A stretch of 62,607 nucleotides of DNA from Bacteroidota bacterium (lineage in GTDB: Bacteria > Bacteroidota > Ignavibacteria > SZUA-365): the NCBI GenBank assembly GCA_029907355.1, contig JARYLZ010000009.1, positions 1 to 62,607 of the forward strand, read 5' to 3'. Below the pieces are notes generated by a model. It did not search any database and was not told the DNA's origin. It worked only from the letters and a program-made list of their open reading frames with translations. This document shows, one piece after another, positions 17,255-27,191 of the stretch. Each line of letters begins with the position of its first letter. Within the stretch, counting starts at the first letter, position 1. The translations under genes and the position numbers were made by a program.

Positions 17255-17521
17255 ATGCAGAAAGAAAAACTCGGAAAAACTGCCGATGCCCCGACGAAAA
17301 AAGCGTGGCTCGAAGGGATGAAGAGCCTGCTCCCGTATACGCATCTGGGATGGGTTCTGGTCGGGACGATGCTCGTATGTTTCGCGATCGGCTATGGCCT
17401 CGATGCGTGGTTAGGTCTTTCCCCTTTGTTCACGATTGCGTTTTCCGTCGCCGGCATCGTCGTGGGGCTGATCCAGCTTCTACGCCAAGCGACGGAGATG
17501 TTTCGGAAAATGGGGAAGTGA
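17255..17521 (+). CDS. atpZ: AtpZ/AtpI family protein of the ATP synthase cluster
   Basis: 88 aa with two membrane helices (about residues 32-52 and 58-78) linked by a short turn (YGLDAWLGLSP), the standard form of the small AtpZ/AtpI proteins encoded before atpB. These are thought to help c-ring assembly or supply divalent cations to the synthase. It starts 6 nt after the VWA gene and precedes atpB on the same strand. Confidence 0.8.
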   Translation: MQKEKLGKTADAPTKKAWLEGMKSLLPYTHLGWVLVGTMLVCFAIGYGLDAWLGLSPLFTIAFSVAGIVVGLIQLLRQATEMFRKMGK

Positions 17522-17728
17522 AACGCGAGTATGGTCCATACATTTCTGCCGGAGATCCAATTTTCGAATATCGACGGGAATGGAGAAGAAAGGAGAATAT
17601 GGTTCTTTCTTCGCACCGTTGGATATTTGCATCTATGATTGCATCTTTCCGTGACGTTTTCGGTTTCGGGAACGTGCCAGAAAGAGCCGCTCATACCCAC
17701 CACATGGTGGATATACATTCCCTCGACA

Positions 17729-18850
17729 ATGCATCGATACACGAGCGATCCAGTGCATCTTTCGCCGAGACGGTCGATTGATGGTTTCTCACGGACCGAA
17801 CGAACGCATGGCGAAGGGAAACGAGTCGCGAGGTCTATCCGCTTCGGAAAATCCTTTCTCGTCATCCCCTTCTCCGGCATATTCCTCCTCTTCCTGCTGA
17901 TCCCGGCAGCTGGTCTTGCAAGAGCGTTCGCGGAGAGCGGGGAATACCAACGCGGGGGTGGAAACGACACGGTATTTCCCATTCCCCGGCATACAGTGGT
18001 TGAGGGACATGTCCGAAGCGACCGGGGGCTGAACGATATGTCCCCGTCCGAAGAAATGATGAGTGTGTTGGAACATAAGGTCGAGAATTCCCACATCATC
18101 CACGAATACCCTCTACCGCCCATCCGACTGCCCGAGAACTGGAAAGTGACGATCGCTGGCGTGACGGTGAATTTCTCGCCGTCTCGGCACATCGTCTATA
18201 TGTGGATATCTATGCTCTTGACCGTCGTATTGACCGTGCTCGCGGCGCGACAGAACAGGCGGAGGCTCGTACCTCACGGTTTCGGGAACATGATCGATGC
18301 GGTCGTCGTGTTCATCCGCGACGAGGTCGCACGTCCATTTCTCGGAAACGATGCACGTCGGTTCATGCCCCTCTTATTGACGTTTTTCTTTTTCATCTCC
18401 ACGATGAACCTTCTCGGTCTGATCCCGTTCGGGTCGACACCGACGGGCAATATCAACGTCACCGCAGGGCTGGCGCTCGTCACGCTCGGGTTGATGATCG
18501 GCGGTGGGATGCGGGCGAAGGGGGTGTTCGGGTACATGAAGGACCTCGTTCCGGCGGGGCTACCGGCACCTCTCTACATCATTCTCGTCCCGATCGAGAT
18601 CTTGGGCCTCTTCACCAAGCCCTTCGCCCTGACCGTCCGTCTTTTCGCGAACATGTTGTCCGGGGCTCTGGTAATCGGGGCGTTCTACGCCTTGATTTTC
18701 GGGATGGACACGGTCCTGATCGCGCCGGTTTCCATCGTGTTCCTGTTGTTCATGTCCGTTCTGAAGATGTTCGTCTGCCTTCTCCAGGCGTACATCTTCA
18801 CGCTTCTGTCTTCCTTTTTCATCGGGATGTCCATCCACCACGCTCATTGA
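17729..18850 (+). CDS. atpB: F0F1 ATP synthase subunit a, with long N-terminal extension
   Basis: Membrane subunit forming the proton half-channels against the c-ring. The core covers about the last 235 residues, with the essential stator arginine in ALTVRLFANMLSG and the conserved end LLQAYIFTLLSSFFIGMS. Before it lie ~130 extra residues that include a hydrophobic signal-like segment (FLVIPFSGIFLLFLLIPAAGLARA) and a His/acid-rich linker. Such extensions are known for subunit a in Bacteroidota/Chlorobiota. The start is uncertain: ATG 17729 gives 373 aa, the frame is open from TTG 17639, and neither has a clear ribosome site. The 207 bp before it hold no recognised gene. Confidence 0.88.
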   Translation: MHRYTSDPVHLSPRRSIDGFSRTERTHGEGKRVARSIRFGKSFLVIPFSGIFLLFLLIPAAGLARAFAESGEYQRGGGNDTVFPIPRHTVVEGHVRSDRGLNDMSPSEEMMSVLEHKVENSHIIHEYPLPPIRLPENWKVTIAGVTVNFSPSRHIVYMWISMLLTVVLTVLAARQNRRRLVPHGFGNMIDAVVVFIRDEVARPFLGNDARRFMPLLLTFFFFISTMNLLGLIPFGSTPTGNINVTAGLALVTLGLMIGGGMRAKGVFGYMKDLVPAGLPAPLYIILVPIEILGLFTKPFALTVRLFANMLSGALVIGAFYALIFGMDTVLIAPVSIVFLLFMSVLKMFVCLLQAYIFTLLSSFFIGMSIHHAH

Positions 18851-18903
18851 AGCTCAATGCATTTCCGTCAATACTCTTTCACAACGAATCATGGAGGAAT
18901 ATT

Positions 18904-19137
18904 ATGGAGGGTTTCGGTCTTGCCCATCTCGCCGCAGGTATCGGTGCCGCCATCGTCGTCGTCGGGGCGGGTCTCGGTATCGGGAAACTCACCGCAGCGG
19001 CCCTGGAAGCGATCGGCCGCCAGCCCGAGGCATCCGGCGATCTGCGCGGCGCCATGATCATCATGGCGGCCTTCATCGAAGGGATCGCGCTCTTCGCGAT
19101 CGTCGTCTGCCTCTTGCTCGCCATCAAGAGCGCATGA
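18904..19137 (+). CDS. atpE: F0F1 ATP synthase subunit c
   Basis: 77-aa proteolipid with two helices around the polar loop EAIGRQPEASGDLR. The ion-carrying carboxylate is the glutamate in FIEGIALFAI. Helix 1 has GAGLGIGKL with no glutamine at the position typical of sodium-binding rings, so a proton ring is more likely (inference). GGAGG at 18893-18897, 6 nt before ATG 18904, fixes the start; the much longer open frame upstream is a shadow of atpB. Confidence 0.95.
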   Translation: MEGFGLAHLAAGIGAAIVVVGAGLGIGKLTAAALEAIGRQPEASGDLRGAMIIMAAFIEGIALFAIVVCLLLAIKSA

Positions 19138-19218
19138 CGGTTTTTTCTTCGACATCGCATCTGTTGAGCGCGGTACAGGTATTTCGGTGACAGGAACACC
19201 GACTCGAAAGGAGGGATC

Positions 19219-19713
19219 ATGGAAACGTTGTTGAGGATCGAGCCGGGCATGATCATTTGGACCCTGCTCACCTTCGGTCTCCTTCTCTATCTTTTGAAAA
19301 AGTTTGCATGGAAACCTCTTCTCGGCGCTCTCGAATCACGCGAGGAGCGGATTCGCAGCGATCTCGTCCGCACGAAGCACGCACGGGAAGAAGCGGAGAA
19401 ACTCGCAGCGGAACGCCGGGGACAATTACAGGCCGCCGAGCTCGAGGCGAGGCGCATCATCGATGAGGCGAGGAAAACGGCCGAGAACCTGCAAAAGGAA
19501 ATTCTTCGCCAGGCCGACGAAAAGGCACAGGCGAGAATTACGCAAGCACTGGCCGAAATCCGGCGGGAAAAGGAAACAGCGTTCGCACAGCTCAAAGCCC
19601 AGGTCGCCGATTTCGCCATTGCAGCCGCCTCCCGTATTCTCCGGGAAGAAGTGGACTCCGACCGGAACCGACAGCTGGTGGACGAGTTCATCGCACGGCT
19701 TCCCCGCAACTGA
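19219..19713 (+). CDS. atpF: F0F1 ATP synthase subunit b
   Basis: 164 aa: one N-terminal membrane helix (about residues 10-28, MIIWTLLTFGLLLYLLKKF) followed by a long charged coiled coil (ESREERIRSDLVRTKHAREEAEKL...), the peripheral stalk that holds delta and alpha3beta3 static. AAAGGAGG lies just before ATG 19219. It lies between atpE and atpH in the usual order. Confidence 0.94.
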   Translation: METLLRIEPGMIIWTLLTFGLLLYLLKKFAWKPLLGALESREERIRSDLVRTKHAREEAEKLAAERRGQLQAAELEARRIIDEARKTAENLQKEILRQADEKAQARITQALAEIRREKETAFAQLKAQVADFAIAAASRILREEVDSDRNRQLVDEFIARLPRN

Positions 19714-19731
19714 CGACTCCGGTATTCCGCT

Positions 19732-20277
19732 ATGCTCATCCCACGCATCGCCAGGCGGTACGCCCATGCAATCGCTGATATGATCCATCAGCACGCAGAG
19801 GGCGAAGCGATTCTCCGTGACCTGGACAGCGTGCGAGCGGCGCTCCACGCATCCCGTGAACTGCGTGTTTTCGTCGCTTCACCGGTGGTCCCGGCGGCGA
19901 AGAAGGAAGAGGTTCTCCACGCGCTCTTCTCCGGGCGGATCCGACCGGAAACGTTCGATATCCTGCGTTTCCTCCTTCATAAACGCAGGGAACAGTCCAC
20001 CCTTGAGATCATCGAGGCAGTGTATGACGTGGAACGCGAACGCCGGGGGATTACGGTCGTTTCCGTGACAACGGCCCGTCCGCTCGACGAGTCGCACAAG
20101 TCCCGGCTCACCGAGCGTCTGGAAAGAATGACGGGTAGGCGCATCGAGGCGGGGTTCACCGAGGATCCGGCATTGATCGGGGGCGTCATGGTGCGCGTTG
20201 GGGACAGGGTTTACGACGGCAGCGTAAAGAGGAGGCTCGAAATACTCCACCGGCGGCTCGTTGCGGGTTCCGCGTGA
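19732..20277 (+). CDS. atpH: F0F1 ATP synthase subunit delta
   Basis: 181 aa, all-helical N-domain followed by the OSCP/delta C-terminal signature. Recognisable parts are IARRYAHAIAD at the start, VASPVVPAAKKEEVL, and the terminal DPALIGGVMVRVGDRVYDGSVKRRL. It connects the peripheral stalk (subunit b) to the top of F1. It starts 18 nt after atpF. Confidence 0.94.
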   Translation: MLIPRIARRYAHAIADMIHQHAEGEAILRDLDSVRAALHASRELRVFVASPVVPAAKKEEVLHALFSGRIRPETFDILRFLLHKRREQSTLEIIEAVYDVERERRGITVVSVTTARPLDESHKSRLTERLERMTGRRIEAGFTEDPALIGGVMVRVGDRVYDGSVKRRLEILHRRLVAGSA

Positions 20278-20339
20278 TATGATGAAAAGGCTGTATCGGG
20301 ACTCGCTATTCCTTATCACTATGCAAGGCATCTTTTCTC

Positions 20340-21902
<1,563 letters not shown>

Positions 21903-21906
21903 TACC

Positions 21907-22818
21907 ATGGCCGGCCTCCGCGATATCCGCCGCCGCATCGCCGCGATACGGAGCACGGCGAAGATCACGCAGGCGATGAAACTCGTCGCGGCCGCGAAGC
22001 TTCGGCGCGCCCAAGAAGCAGTGATCGCCGCCCGACCGTACGCGGTAAACCTTAAAACGCTCATGGCACACCTCTTGGAACGCGTCGAGGAGGACAGGCT
22101 CCCCATCTGGCTTCGACAGGACACAGGCAACGGCGTTTTGGTTGTCGTCGTCTCCGCCGACCGGGGGCTCTGCGGTGCGTTCAACACGAATGTCATCCGC
22201 GAGGCGGAGCGGCTCATCACCGATAAGTTCAGCGAGTGGCACGAAGCGGGGAAAGTCCGCGTCATGACGATCGGGAAACGAGCATATATGTACTTCGTCA
22301 AGCGCGATTACGAATTGTACGGGAAGCATATCGGCATCGTCAATAACCCGAACCCCGCGGTTGCGCGGGATATCGTCGAGGAGATCGTTTCCGGTTACCG
22401 GGCGGGGACCTTCGACCGGGTGGAAATCGTATACAATGAGTTCAAGTCGGTCATCCAGCAGAATCTCAAGGTGGATACCCTCCTGCCGATACCGACCGAC
22501 GTGGACCCGGTCATCGAGATCCTCAAACGCAAGCGGAAAACCGCCGTCAATTACATCTACGAGCCTTCGGAACAGGGTGTGCTCGATGTTCTCATCCCGA
22601 AACACCTCCGCTTCAGAATGTATCATGTCCTTCTGGAGTCCAACGCCGCCGAACAGGGCGCGCGCATGACTGCCATGGACGCGGCGACCGAAAACGCGCA
22701 CGAGTTGATCGAGACTCTCCAGCTCGAGTATAACAGCGCCCGCCAGGCGAGCATTACAAAGGAACTTCTCGAGATCGTCAGTGGGGCCGAGGCCCTCAAA
22801 GAGGGGGCGGGAGCATGA
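21907..22818 (+). CDS. atpG: F0F1 ATP synthase subunit gamma
   Basis: 303 aa. Central rotor shaft: N-terminal helix LRDIRRRIAAIRSTAKITQAMKLV, a Rossmann-like middle domain with SADRGLCGAFN, and a C-terminal helix with MTAMDAATENAHELI. It ends the cluster; atpD (beta) and atpC (epsilon) do not follow and are not in the window. Confidence 0.96.
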   Translation: MAGLRDIRRRIAAIRSTAKITQAMKLVAAAKLRRAQEAVIAARPYAVNLKTLMAHLLERVEEDRLPIWLRQDTGNGVLVVVVSADRGLCGAFNTNVIREAERLITDKFSEWHEAGKVRVMTIGKRAYMYFVKRDYELYGKHIGIVNNPNPAVARDIVEEIVSGYRAGTFDRVEIVYNEFKSVIQQNLKVDTLLPIPTDVDPVIEILKRKRKTAVNYIYEPSEQGVLDVLIPKHLRFRMYHVLLESNAAEQGARMTAMDAATENAHELIETLQLEYNSARQASITKELLEIVSGAEALKEGAGA

Positions 22819-23190
22819 TGCCGTATCGAAGCACCGAAATCAACGGCAGGGAGGGAATGGACGGTAGAAATCATGAGGTCCTCGGCGACTAACGTACACC
22901 GCCCATGTACACAGGTGCTTGCGTACTCATCCGCCTCTTTCGAACCAAGGCCGTTGAAAAAGACCAACCATTCTCCTCGAATCGAGTATCTCCCTTCGTT
23001 TTAGCCGCATTCCCCCCCTATCCCCTGAAAGAAAGCGCATCTCCCAGGCGGTTCTGTAGAAGATTGATGGTTTGGGAGAGAGTGGGAAATTCCATAAAAA
23101 AAGGAACGGGAGCCAGACTCCCGTTCCATCACTACCGATTTGATTTGTATTCGCGGTTGGTTTTCGGCTGATGTCCCCTGCCGCAGAACC
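22819..23190. other. Convergent intergenic region with one terminator
   Basis: 372 bp between the converging ends of atpG (plus) and a T9SS cargo gene (minus). The only clear element is the minus-strand terminator at 23096-23127. No plus-strand hairpin with a T-tract after atpG was found, and no gene. Confidence 0.5.
23096..23127 (-). terminator. Rho-independent terminator of the minus-strand T9SS cargo gene
   Basis: A perfect 10-bp stem, GGAACGGGAG (23103-23112) with CTCCCGTTCC (23118-23127), loop CCAGA. On the minus strand the stem is followed by seven Ts (complement of A23096-A23102). It lies 63 bp past the stop of the gene at 23191-24516. The plus strand has no T-tract after the stem, so it works in one direction. 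Confidence 0.88.
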
Positions 23191-24516
23191 TCAGCGCGAT
23201 AAGACGAGACGATGCGACGTCACTCCTGTAGAACTTAATAGGTGCGCGAAGTACACGCCGCTCGAAAGCCCTGTCGCGTCGAATACCATTGAATGCAGGC
23301 CTTCGTTGAGCTGTGCATGATCCAGAAGGCGTGCAACTTCCTTTCCCGACGCGTCGAAGATCACGAGCGTAATGGTTTCCGGTGCAGGGAGCGTAAAGGA
23401 GATAGTGGTCGTCGGGTTGAAGGGATTCGGGAAACTGTGCATTGCCAGGAAAGCGTTCGGAGAGAGGCTGAGCGAAACGATGGGGGAGTAATCGAAGGAC
23501 CCATCGCGGTCGATTTGCCGGAGGCGGTAGTGGACGACAGTCAAGCCGGTGAGGTCTTCTCCATCGACGAAGGAATATGTGCGAGGGGAGTTCACTGTGC
23601 CGGCGCCTTCGACGAAGCCGACGACCTGCCAGTTCTCGCGGTCGCTCGAGCGCTCGATCTCGAAGCCGTAGTTGTCCGCTTCCGTGGCGGTCTTCCAGGT
23701 CAGGTGCACGCTACCGCTCTTCAAGACAGCGTTAAAAGAGACGAGCTCGACGGGAACGAGATTGTCGATTTGGAAATCGTCTAAACCCCATATCTGAGAA
23801 TTCTGAGCATTGTTTCCGCCTTGATTTGCGGGATCACCAACGGAGAAACAGATGGCCATATAGAAGTTCCCATTCGGCGGAATGTAGACATTGTTGATAT
23901 CGAGTATCTGTGCGACTTCCATCAGAGGGTATCCCGAAGATGGGTTGTTGTTGTTCGCATCGGGAGTACTGGTGTAACCGGATCCAACCCCGACCCAGTA
24001 ATATGCGGGATCCGGGTTCATCATCGTTTCGGAGAATTGGGCATTCGGATTATATGTGTAGAAGAATTTGATATTTGTACCTGCCGGGTTCGTATCGTTG
24101 TAATACTTCTCGAGCTTGTACGAAATCCTCATGTCGGTAAGAGGTCCAGATATGTTGTTGTAATACCAGGCAATCGCAACCTGGGAGTAAGCGTTCGGGC
24201 GCTGACAGAAGGCGAGAGACCTGTCAGTGGTCTGAGAGTATCTATCGTCGAAGCAATTGAAAGTCAGATTCGCGCCGGGGTTGATCGGGTAAGAAGTGAC
24301 GACCTGATCGACCGTGGTACCGAATTGAGGGTTGTTCCAAGGGGGGACGGTTCGGAACGCGTTTGGAGTCCTCACGATACGCCAATTGGACGGGAGGTTG
24401 GACCCTGTCATGCTGTCGAACGTCTCCGTGTAGTTGATGAGCGGTGCCGGCGACTGGGCCACGCTGATCGCCGTGAGGACCGCTAAAACCGCCGCGATTC
24501 GAACGAAAGATCTCAT
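23191..24516 (-). CDS. Secreted choice-of-anchor/T9SS C-terminal-domain protein, copy 1
   Basis: 441 aa with signal peptide (residues 1-20, ending ISVAQ). The N-terminal half (about 25-240) begins TETFDSMTGSNLPSNWRIVRT, as in cleaved-adhesin/choice-of-anchor jelly-roll domains. A fibronectin-like segment follows (VHLTWKTATEADNYGFEIERS, about 260-345). The C-terminal ~80 residues form a T9SS type A sorting domain (FPNPFNPTTTISFTLP ... ASGKEVARLLD ... GLSSGVYFAHL). The protein is expected to be exported by T9SS and anchored or released at the cell surface. AAGGAGT lies 5 nt before the start and a terminator follows the stop. Close paralogue of the gene at 25456-26778. Ligand unknown. Confidence 0.85.
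   Translation of the reverse strand: MRSFVRIAAVLAVLTAISVAQSPAPLINYTETFDSMTGSNLPSNWRIVRTPNAFRTVPPWNNPQFGTTVDQVVTSYPINPGANLTFNCFDDRYSQTTDRSLAFCQRPNAYSQVAIAWYYNNISGPLTDMRISYKLEKYYNDTNPAGTNIKFFYTYNPNAQFSETMMNPDPAYYWVGVGSGYTSTPDANNNNPSSGYPLMEVAQILDINNVYIPPNGNFYMAICFSVGDPANQGGNNAQNSQIWGLDDFQIDNLVPVELVSFNAVLKSGSVHLTWKTATEADNYGFEIERSSDRENWQVVGFVEGAGTVNSPRTYSFVDGEDLTGLTVVHYRLRQIDRDGSFDYSPIVSLSLSPNAFLAMHSFPNPFNPTTTISFTLPAPETITLVIFDASGKEVARLLDHAQLNEGLHSMVFDATGLSSGVYFAHLLSSTGVTSHRLVLSR
23261..23760. repeat. Direct DNA repeat, copy 1 (3' halves of paralogous T9SS genes)
   Basis: This 500-bp stretch aligns without gaps to 25526-26025 (constant offset 2265). Long shared blocks include the regions around CGAAAGCCCTGT and AATACCATTGA, and the fibronectin-like and sorting-domain codons. 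The 5' halves are more diverged, so the sorting half is the best-conserved part of a tandem gene duplication. Confidence 0.8.
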
Positions 24517-25455
24517 TTTAGACTCCTTATTTGAAGTAGGGAATTTCGTTTCAAGTTGAAAAACAGGAAATAACTTCTATGCCAATGTTTTCCGTTCGCT
24601 GGAACCTTTAAAAGCGATGTGGGAAACGAAATGATGAATCGCTCCTCTTCTCGTTATCGATTTTTCCGCTGTAACGGATTTGAACGCGCCCGTTGATGTG
24701 TACCATTTCTCTACAGGATTTATCCAATTAGATAAAATCGCTTTTCCATACCCATTTGTTCCGCGGAGTTCGTCCACGCGAATCCTCCTCCGCAGGGCGG
24801 TAAATCAAAGAAAGAAGATGTTAGGTATGAATAACGGGCACCTACAACACGAATCGAACACCGTTATCGCTTTCCCCTTCTCGGATGCCGCGCTCGGGGA
24901 TCTCCATCCTCTCTGTCGCTCATATTCGCGACATGAATCTCATCGAGCGTTTCGTGTGGATAATCCCTCACGCAGACGGGGTCGTCGGTATTCCTCCGTT
25001 TCGTGTTGTCTTTAATCGCATTATACGACAGCAAGAGTACAAAGTCAATACATTCGTTACATAAGGACATAATGCAGCTGACATGGCGCATTTTCGAATC
25101 ATGAACAGGTAGAGACGACTGGTAATGAAAAAGATCTGACAGCGATATCAGTCATTCGCTTTGACTTTTGACGCGGACGCTCTCCTTGTGCAAGGGGATA
25201 TCCTGCTTCCAAGAAATATCGGGGAAATGTGCCCCTCGTATTGTCTTGTAGGAGAAACCGGATATGTGAAATTCGCATTATGATTCTAAGGTTGGTATTC
25301 CTTCAAGGGGACGTATTCCGTCGGCATTTCCGCATCGTCCATGCAGGGTGGGTCTCGGAAGAAGACGTGATGGAGGAGGGGATATGTTACTCCCATACTC
25401 GGTCGCTTTTCTCATATGTTCCGTTTCCTACGAGTGGCCCTGACGGCCAAGAGGA
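24517..25455. other. 939-bp gene-less spacer between paralogous T9SS genes
   Basis: No open frame here has a recognisable domain, ribosome site or typical codon pattern; short frames at 24577-24777 and 24680-25015 look spurious. Base composition is clearly more AT-rich than the coding flanks, notably 24540-24760 and 25005-25160. The part next to 24516 must carry the promoter of copy 1. A small inverted repeat, TGGCC-CTGAC-GGCCA (about 25434-25448), lies just past the stop of copy 2. The rest is unexplained. Confidence 0.4.
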
Positions 25456-26778
25456 TTACCGAGCGAGAATGAGTCTCTGCGAAGTTCCATTTGACAAGCT
25501 TAAAAGATGTGCGAAGAACACCCCGCTCGAAAGCCCTGTTGCGTCGAATACCATTGAGTGCCTGCCCTCACCGAGTGGAGCGTGGTCCAGAAGCCGGGCA
25601 ACTTCCTTTCCCGACGCGTCGAAGATCACGAGAGTAATGGTTTCCGGTACAGGGAGCGTGAACGAGATCGTCGTCATCGGGTTGAAGGGGTTCGGGAAAC
25701 AGCGCATCGCGAGGAAAGCGTCCTGTGAGAGGCTGACCGAAACGATGGGGGAGTAATCGAAATACCCGTCGCGGTCTACCTGACGGAGGCGGTAATAGAC
25801 GACGTCGAGACCAACGAGATTCTCCTGATCGACGAAGACATACGTGCGTGGCGTATTCACCGTGCCGGCACCCTCGACGAATCCGACGACCTGCCAGTTC
25901 TCGCGGTCGCTCGAACGCTCGATCTCGAACCCGTAGTTGTTCGATTCCGTGGCGGTTTTCCACGTGAGGCGCACGTTCCCATTCTTGAAGAGAGCGTTGA
26001 ATGAAACGAGCTCGATCGGCACGAGCTCATCGATCATGAAATCGTCGAGCGCCCATATCTGGGAGTGGTCTGCGCTGGAATTCCCCGATGGATCGCCGAC
26101 GGAAAAACACAAGGCGAAATAGAGATTCCCGTTCGGCGGGACGGAGAGATTCGTAATCGTCGCCTGTTGGAACACCTCGAGAAGAGGGTATACCTTTCCG
26201 GCAGGGTTGCTGTTATTGCCGTCGGGTATCGATGTGTAACCACTGCCCGCGCCGACCCAGTACGTCGCGGGGTCCGGGTTGATGAGGGATTCGGAAAATT
26301 GAGCGTCGGGGTTATACGTGAAGAACAGCTTTACGTTCGTACCGGCCGGATTGGTGTCCTTGTAATATTTTTCCAGCTTGTATGCTACTCGCATCGCGAC
26401 GAGGGGGACACCGGTGTTGTTGACGAACCATGCCATCACACACTGCGAGTATGTACCGGTTGCCTGGCGGAACCCGAGCGCACGATCGGTCGTTAGCGAG
26501 GACCTGTTATCGAAACAGTTGAACGTCTTGTTCGTCTGGGGTACAATAGGGTACGAGTTGACGACGTAATCGACGGTAGTCGAGTATGTGCTGTTCCACG
26601 ATGGAACGTCACGGTAATTGGCCGAACTCCTCACAATGCGCCAGTTCGAGGGAAGATTCGTACCCGTTCCCATGTTATCGAACGTTTCGGAATAGTATGT
26701 GATCGGAAGGGGGGACTGCCCGGAGGACATTCCAGTGATTGTTGCGAAGGTAAGTGCGATGAATAACAAGTGCCGCAT
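25456..26778 (-). CDS. Secreted choice-of-anchor/T9SS C-terminal-domain protein, copy 2
   Basis: 440 aa, same layout as the neighbouring 441-aa paralogue: signal peptide (1-21, ending MSSGQ), jelly-roll-like N-half starting SETFDNMGTGTNLPSNWRIVRS, fibronectin-like segment with VRLTWKTATESNNYGFEIERS, and a T9SS type A sorting domain (FPNPFNPMTTISFTLP ... GLSSGVFFAHLLS). ATG 26778 was chosen over 26802 because a GGAGAG site precedes it and it gives a proper signal peptide. Probably a surface protein. It differs from copy 1 mainly in loops of the N-terminal domain, suggesting diverged ligand specificity (inference). Confidence 0.85.
   Translation of the reverse strand: MRHLLFIALTFATITGMSSGQSPLPITYYSETFDNMGTGTNLPSNWRIVRSSANYRDVPSWNSTYSTTVDYVVNSYPIVPQTNKTFNCFDNRSSLTTDRALGFRQATGTYSQCVMAWFVNNTGVPLVAMRVAYKLEKYYKDTNPAGTNVKLFFTYNPDAQFSESLINPDPATYWVGAGSGYTSIPDGNNSNPAGKVYPLLEVFQQATITNLSVPPNGNLYFALCFSVGDPSGNSSADHSQIWALDDFMIDELVPIELVSFNALFKNGNVRLTWKTATESNNYGFEIERSSDRENWQVVGFVEGAGTVNTPRTYVFVDQENLVGLDVVYYRLRQVDRDGYFDYSPIVSVSLSQDAFLAMRCFPNPFNPMTTISFTLPVPETITLVIFDASGKEVARLLDHAPLGEGRHSMVFDATGLSSGVFFAHLLSLSNGTSQRLILAR
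25526..26025. repeat. Direct DNA repeat, copy 2 (3' halves of paralogous T9SS genes)
   Basis: Partner of 23261-23760, same orientation, ungapped over about 500 bp at offset 2265. It covers the fibronectin-like segment and most of the T9SS sorting domain of the second paralogue. Homology this close could support unequal recombination that would remove the spacer and fuse the genes. Confidence 0.8.
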
Positions 26779-27191
26779 GATTTCGCTCTCCGTGTTTCGC
26801 ATGCTGTATCAAAATTCATTGAAGATGATTCTTAATTTTCATGCCACTCGGTTAGAAAGGATAGAACTCGAGAATCTTTCCGAATGAGTAGATTTCGATG
26901 CCGCAGGAAAAACCCACGACATCGTATCCTTGTTCTAGAATGGAGCAGAGAGATCCTGTCGTAGCGTTCTGAAACAAAACAATCTTGTTGAATTCGAGAA
27001 GATTCTCTGTGGGAAGATTTCTTTTTAAATGACAGGTGTCTCCCGCTGCGCCCTGTCCACCAGCTGCATTTCATTCTGTTAGCGGCTCATGTTCGCCGTC
27101 TGTTACGACGAAAGCTTCCATTGGCATTCAAAATTTCGGGTTCTATCTTTGCAGAATGAATTTTTTCGGCAAAATCTTTAAAGGGCCGATC
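26779..27191. other. Divergent promoter region between T9SS copy 2 and dsbD
   Basis: 413 bp between diverging starts. AT-rich near 26800-26960. On the minus strand GAATTTTG about 50 bp before the copy 2 start resembles the Bacteroidota -7 box TAnnTTTG, but no -33 partner was found. The dsbD frame is open through much of this stretch (from 27036), without a better start. No other gene seen. Confidence 0.4.

Noticed and set aside
17522-17728. Separate small gene (atpR-like) between atpZ and atpB
   Set aside because: No membrane helices or ribosome site in any frame here; most likely spacer or the extended start of atpB.
24577-25015. Short frames in the spacer (66 and 111 codons)
   Set aside because: No domain, no ribosome site, odd composition; not supported as genes.
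25229-25756. A 175-codon plus-strand frame at the 3' end of the second T9SS gene
   Set aside because: Half of it is a shadow of the sorting domain and the rest has no ribosome site or homology that I recognise.
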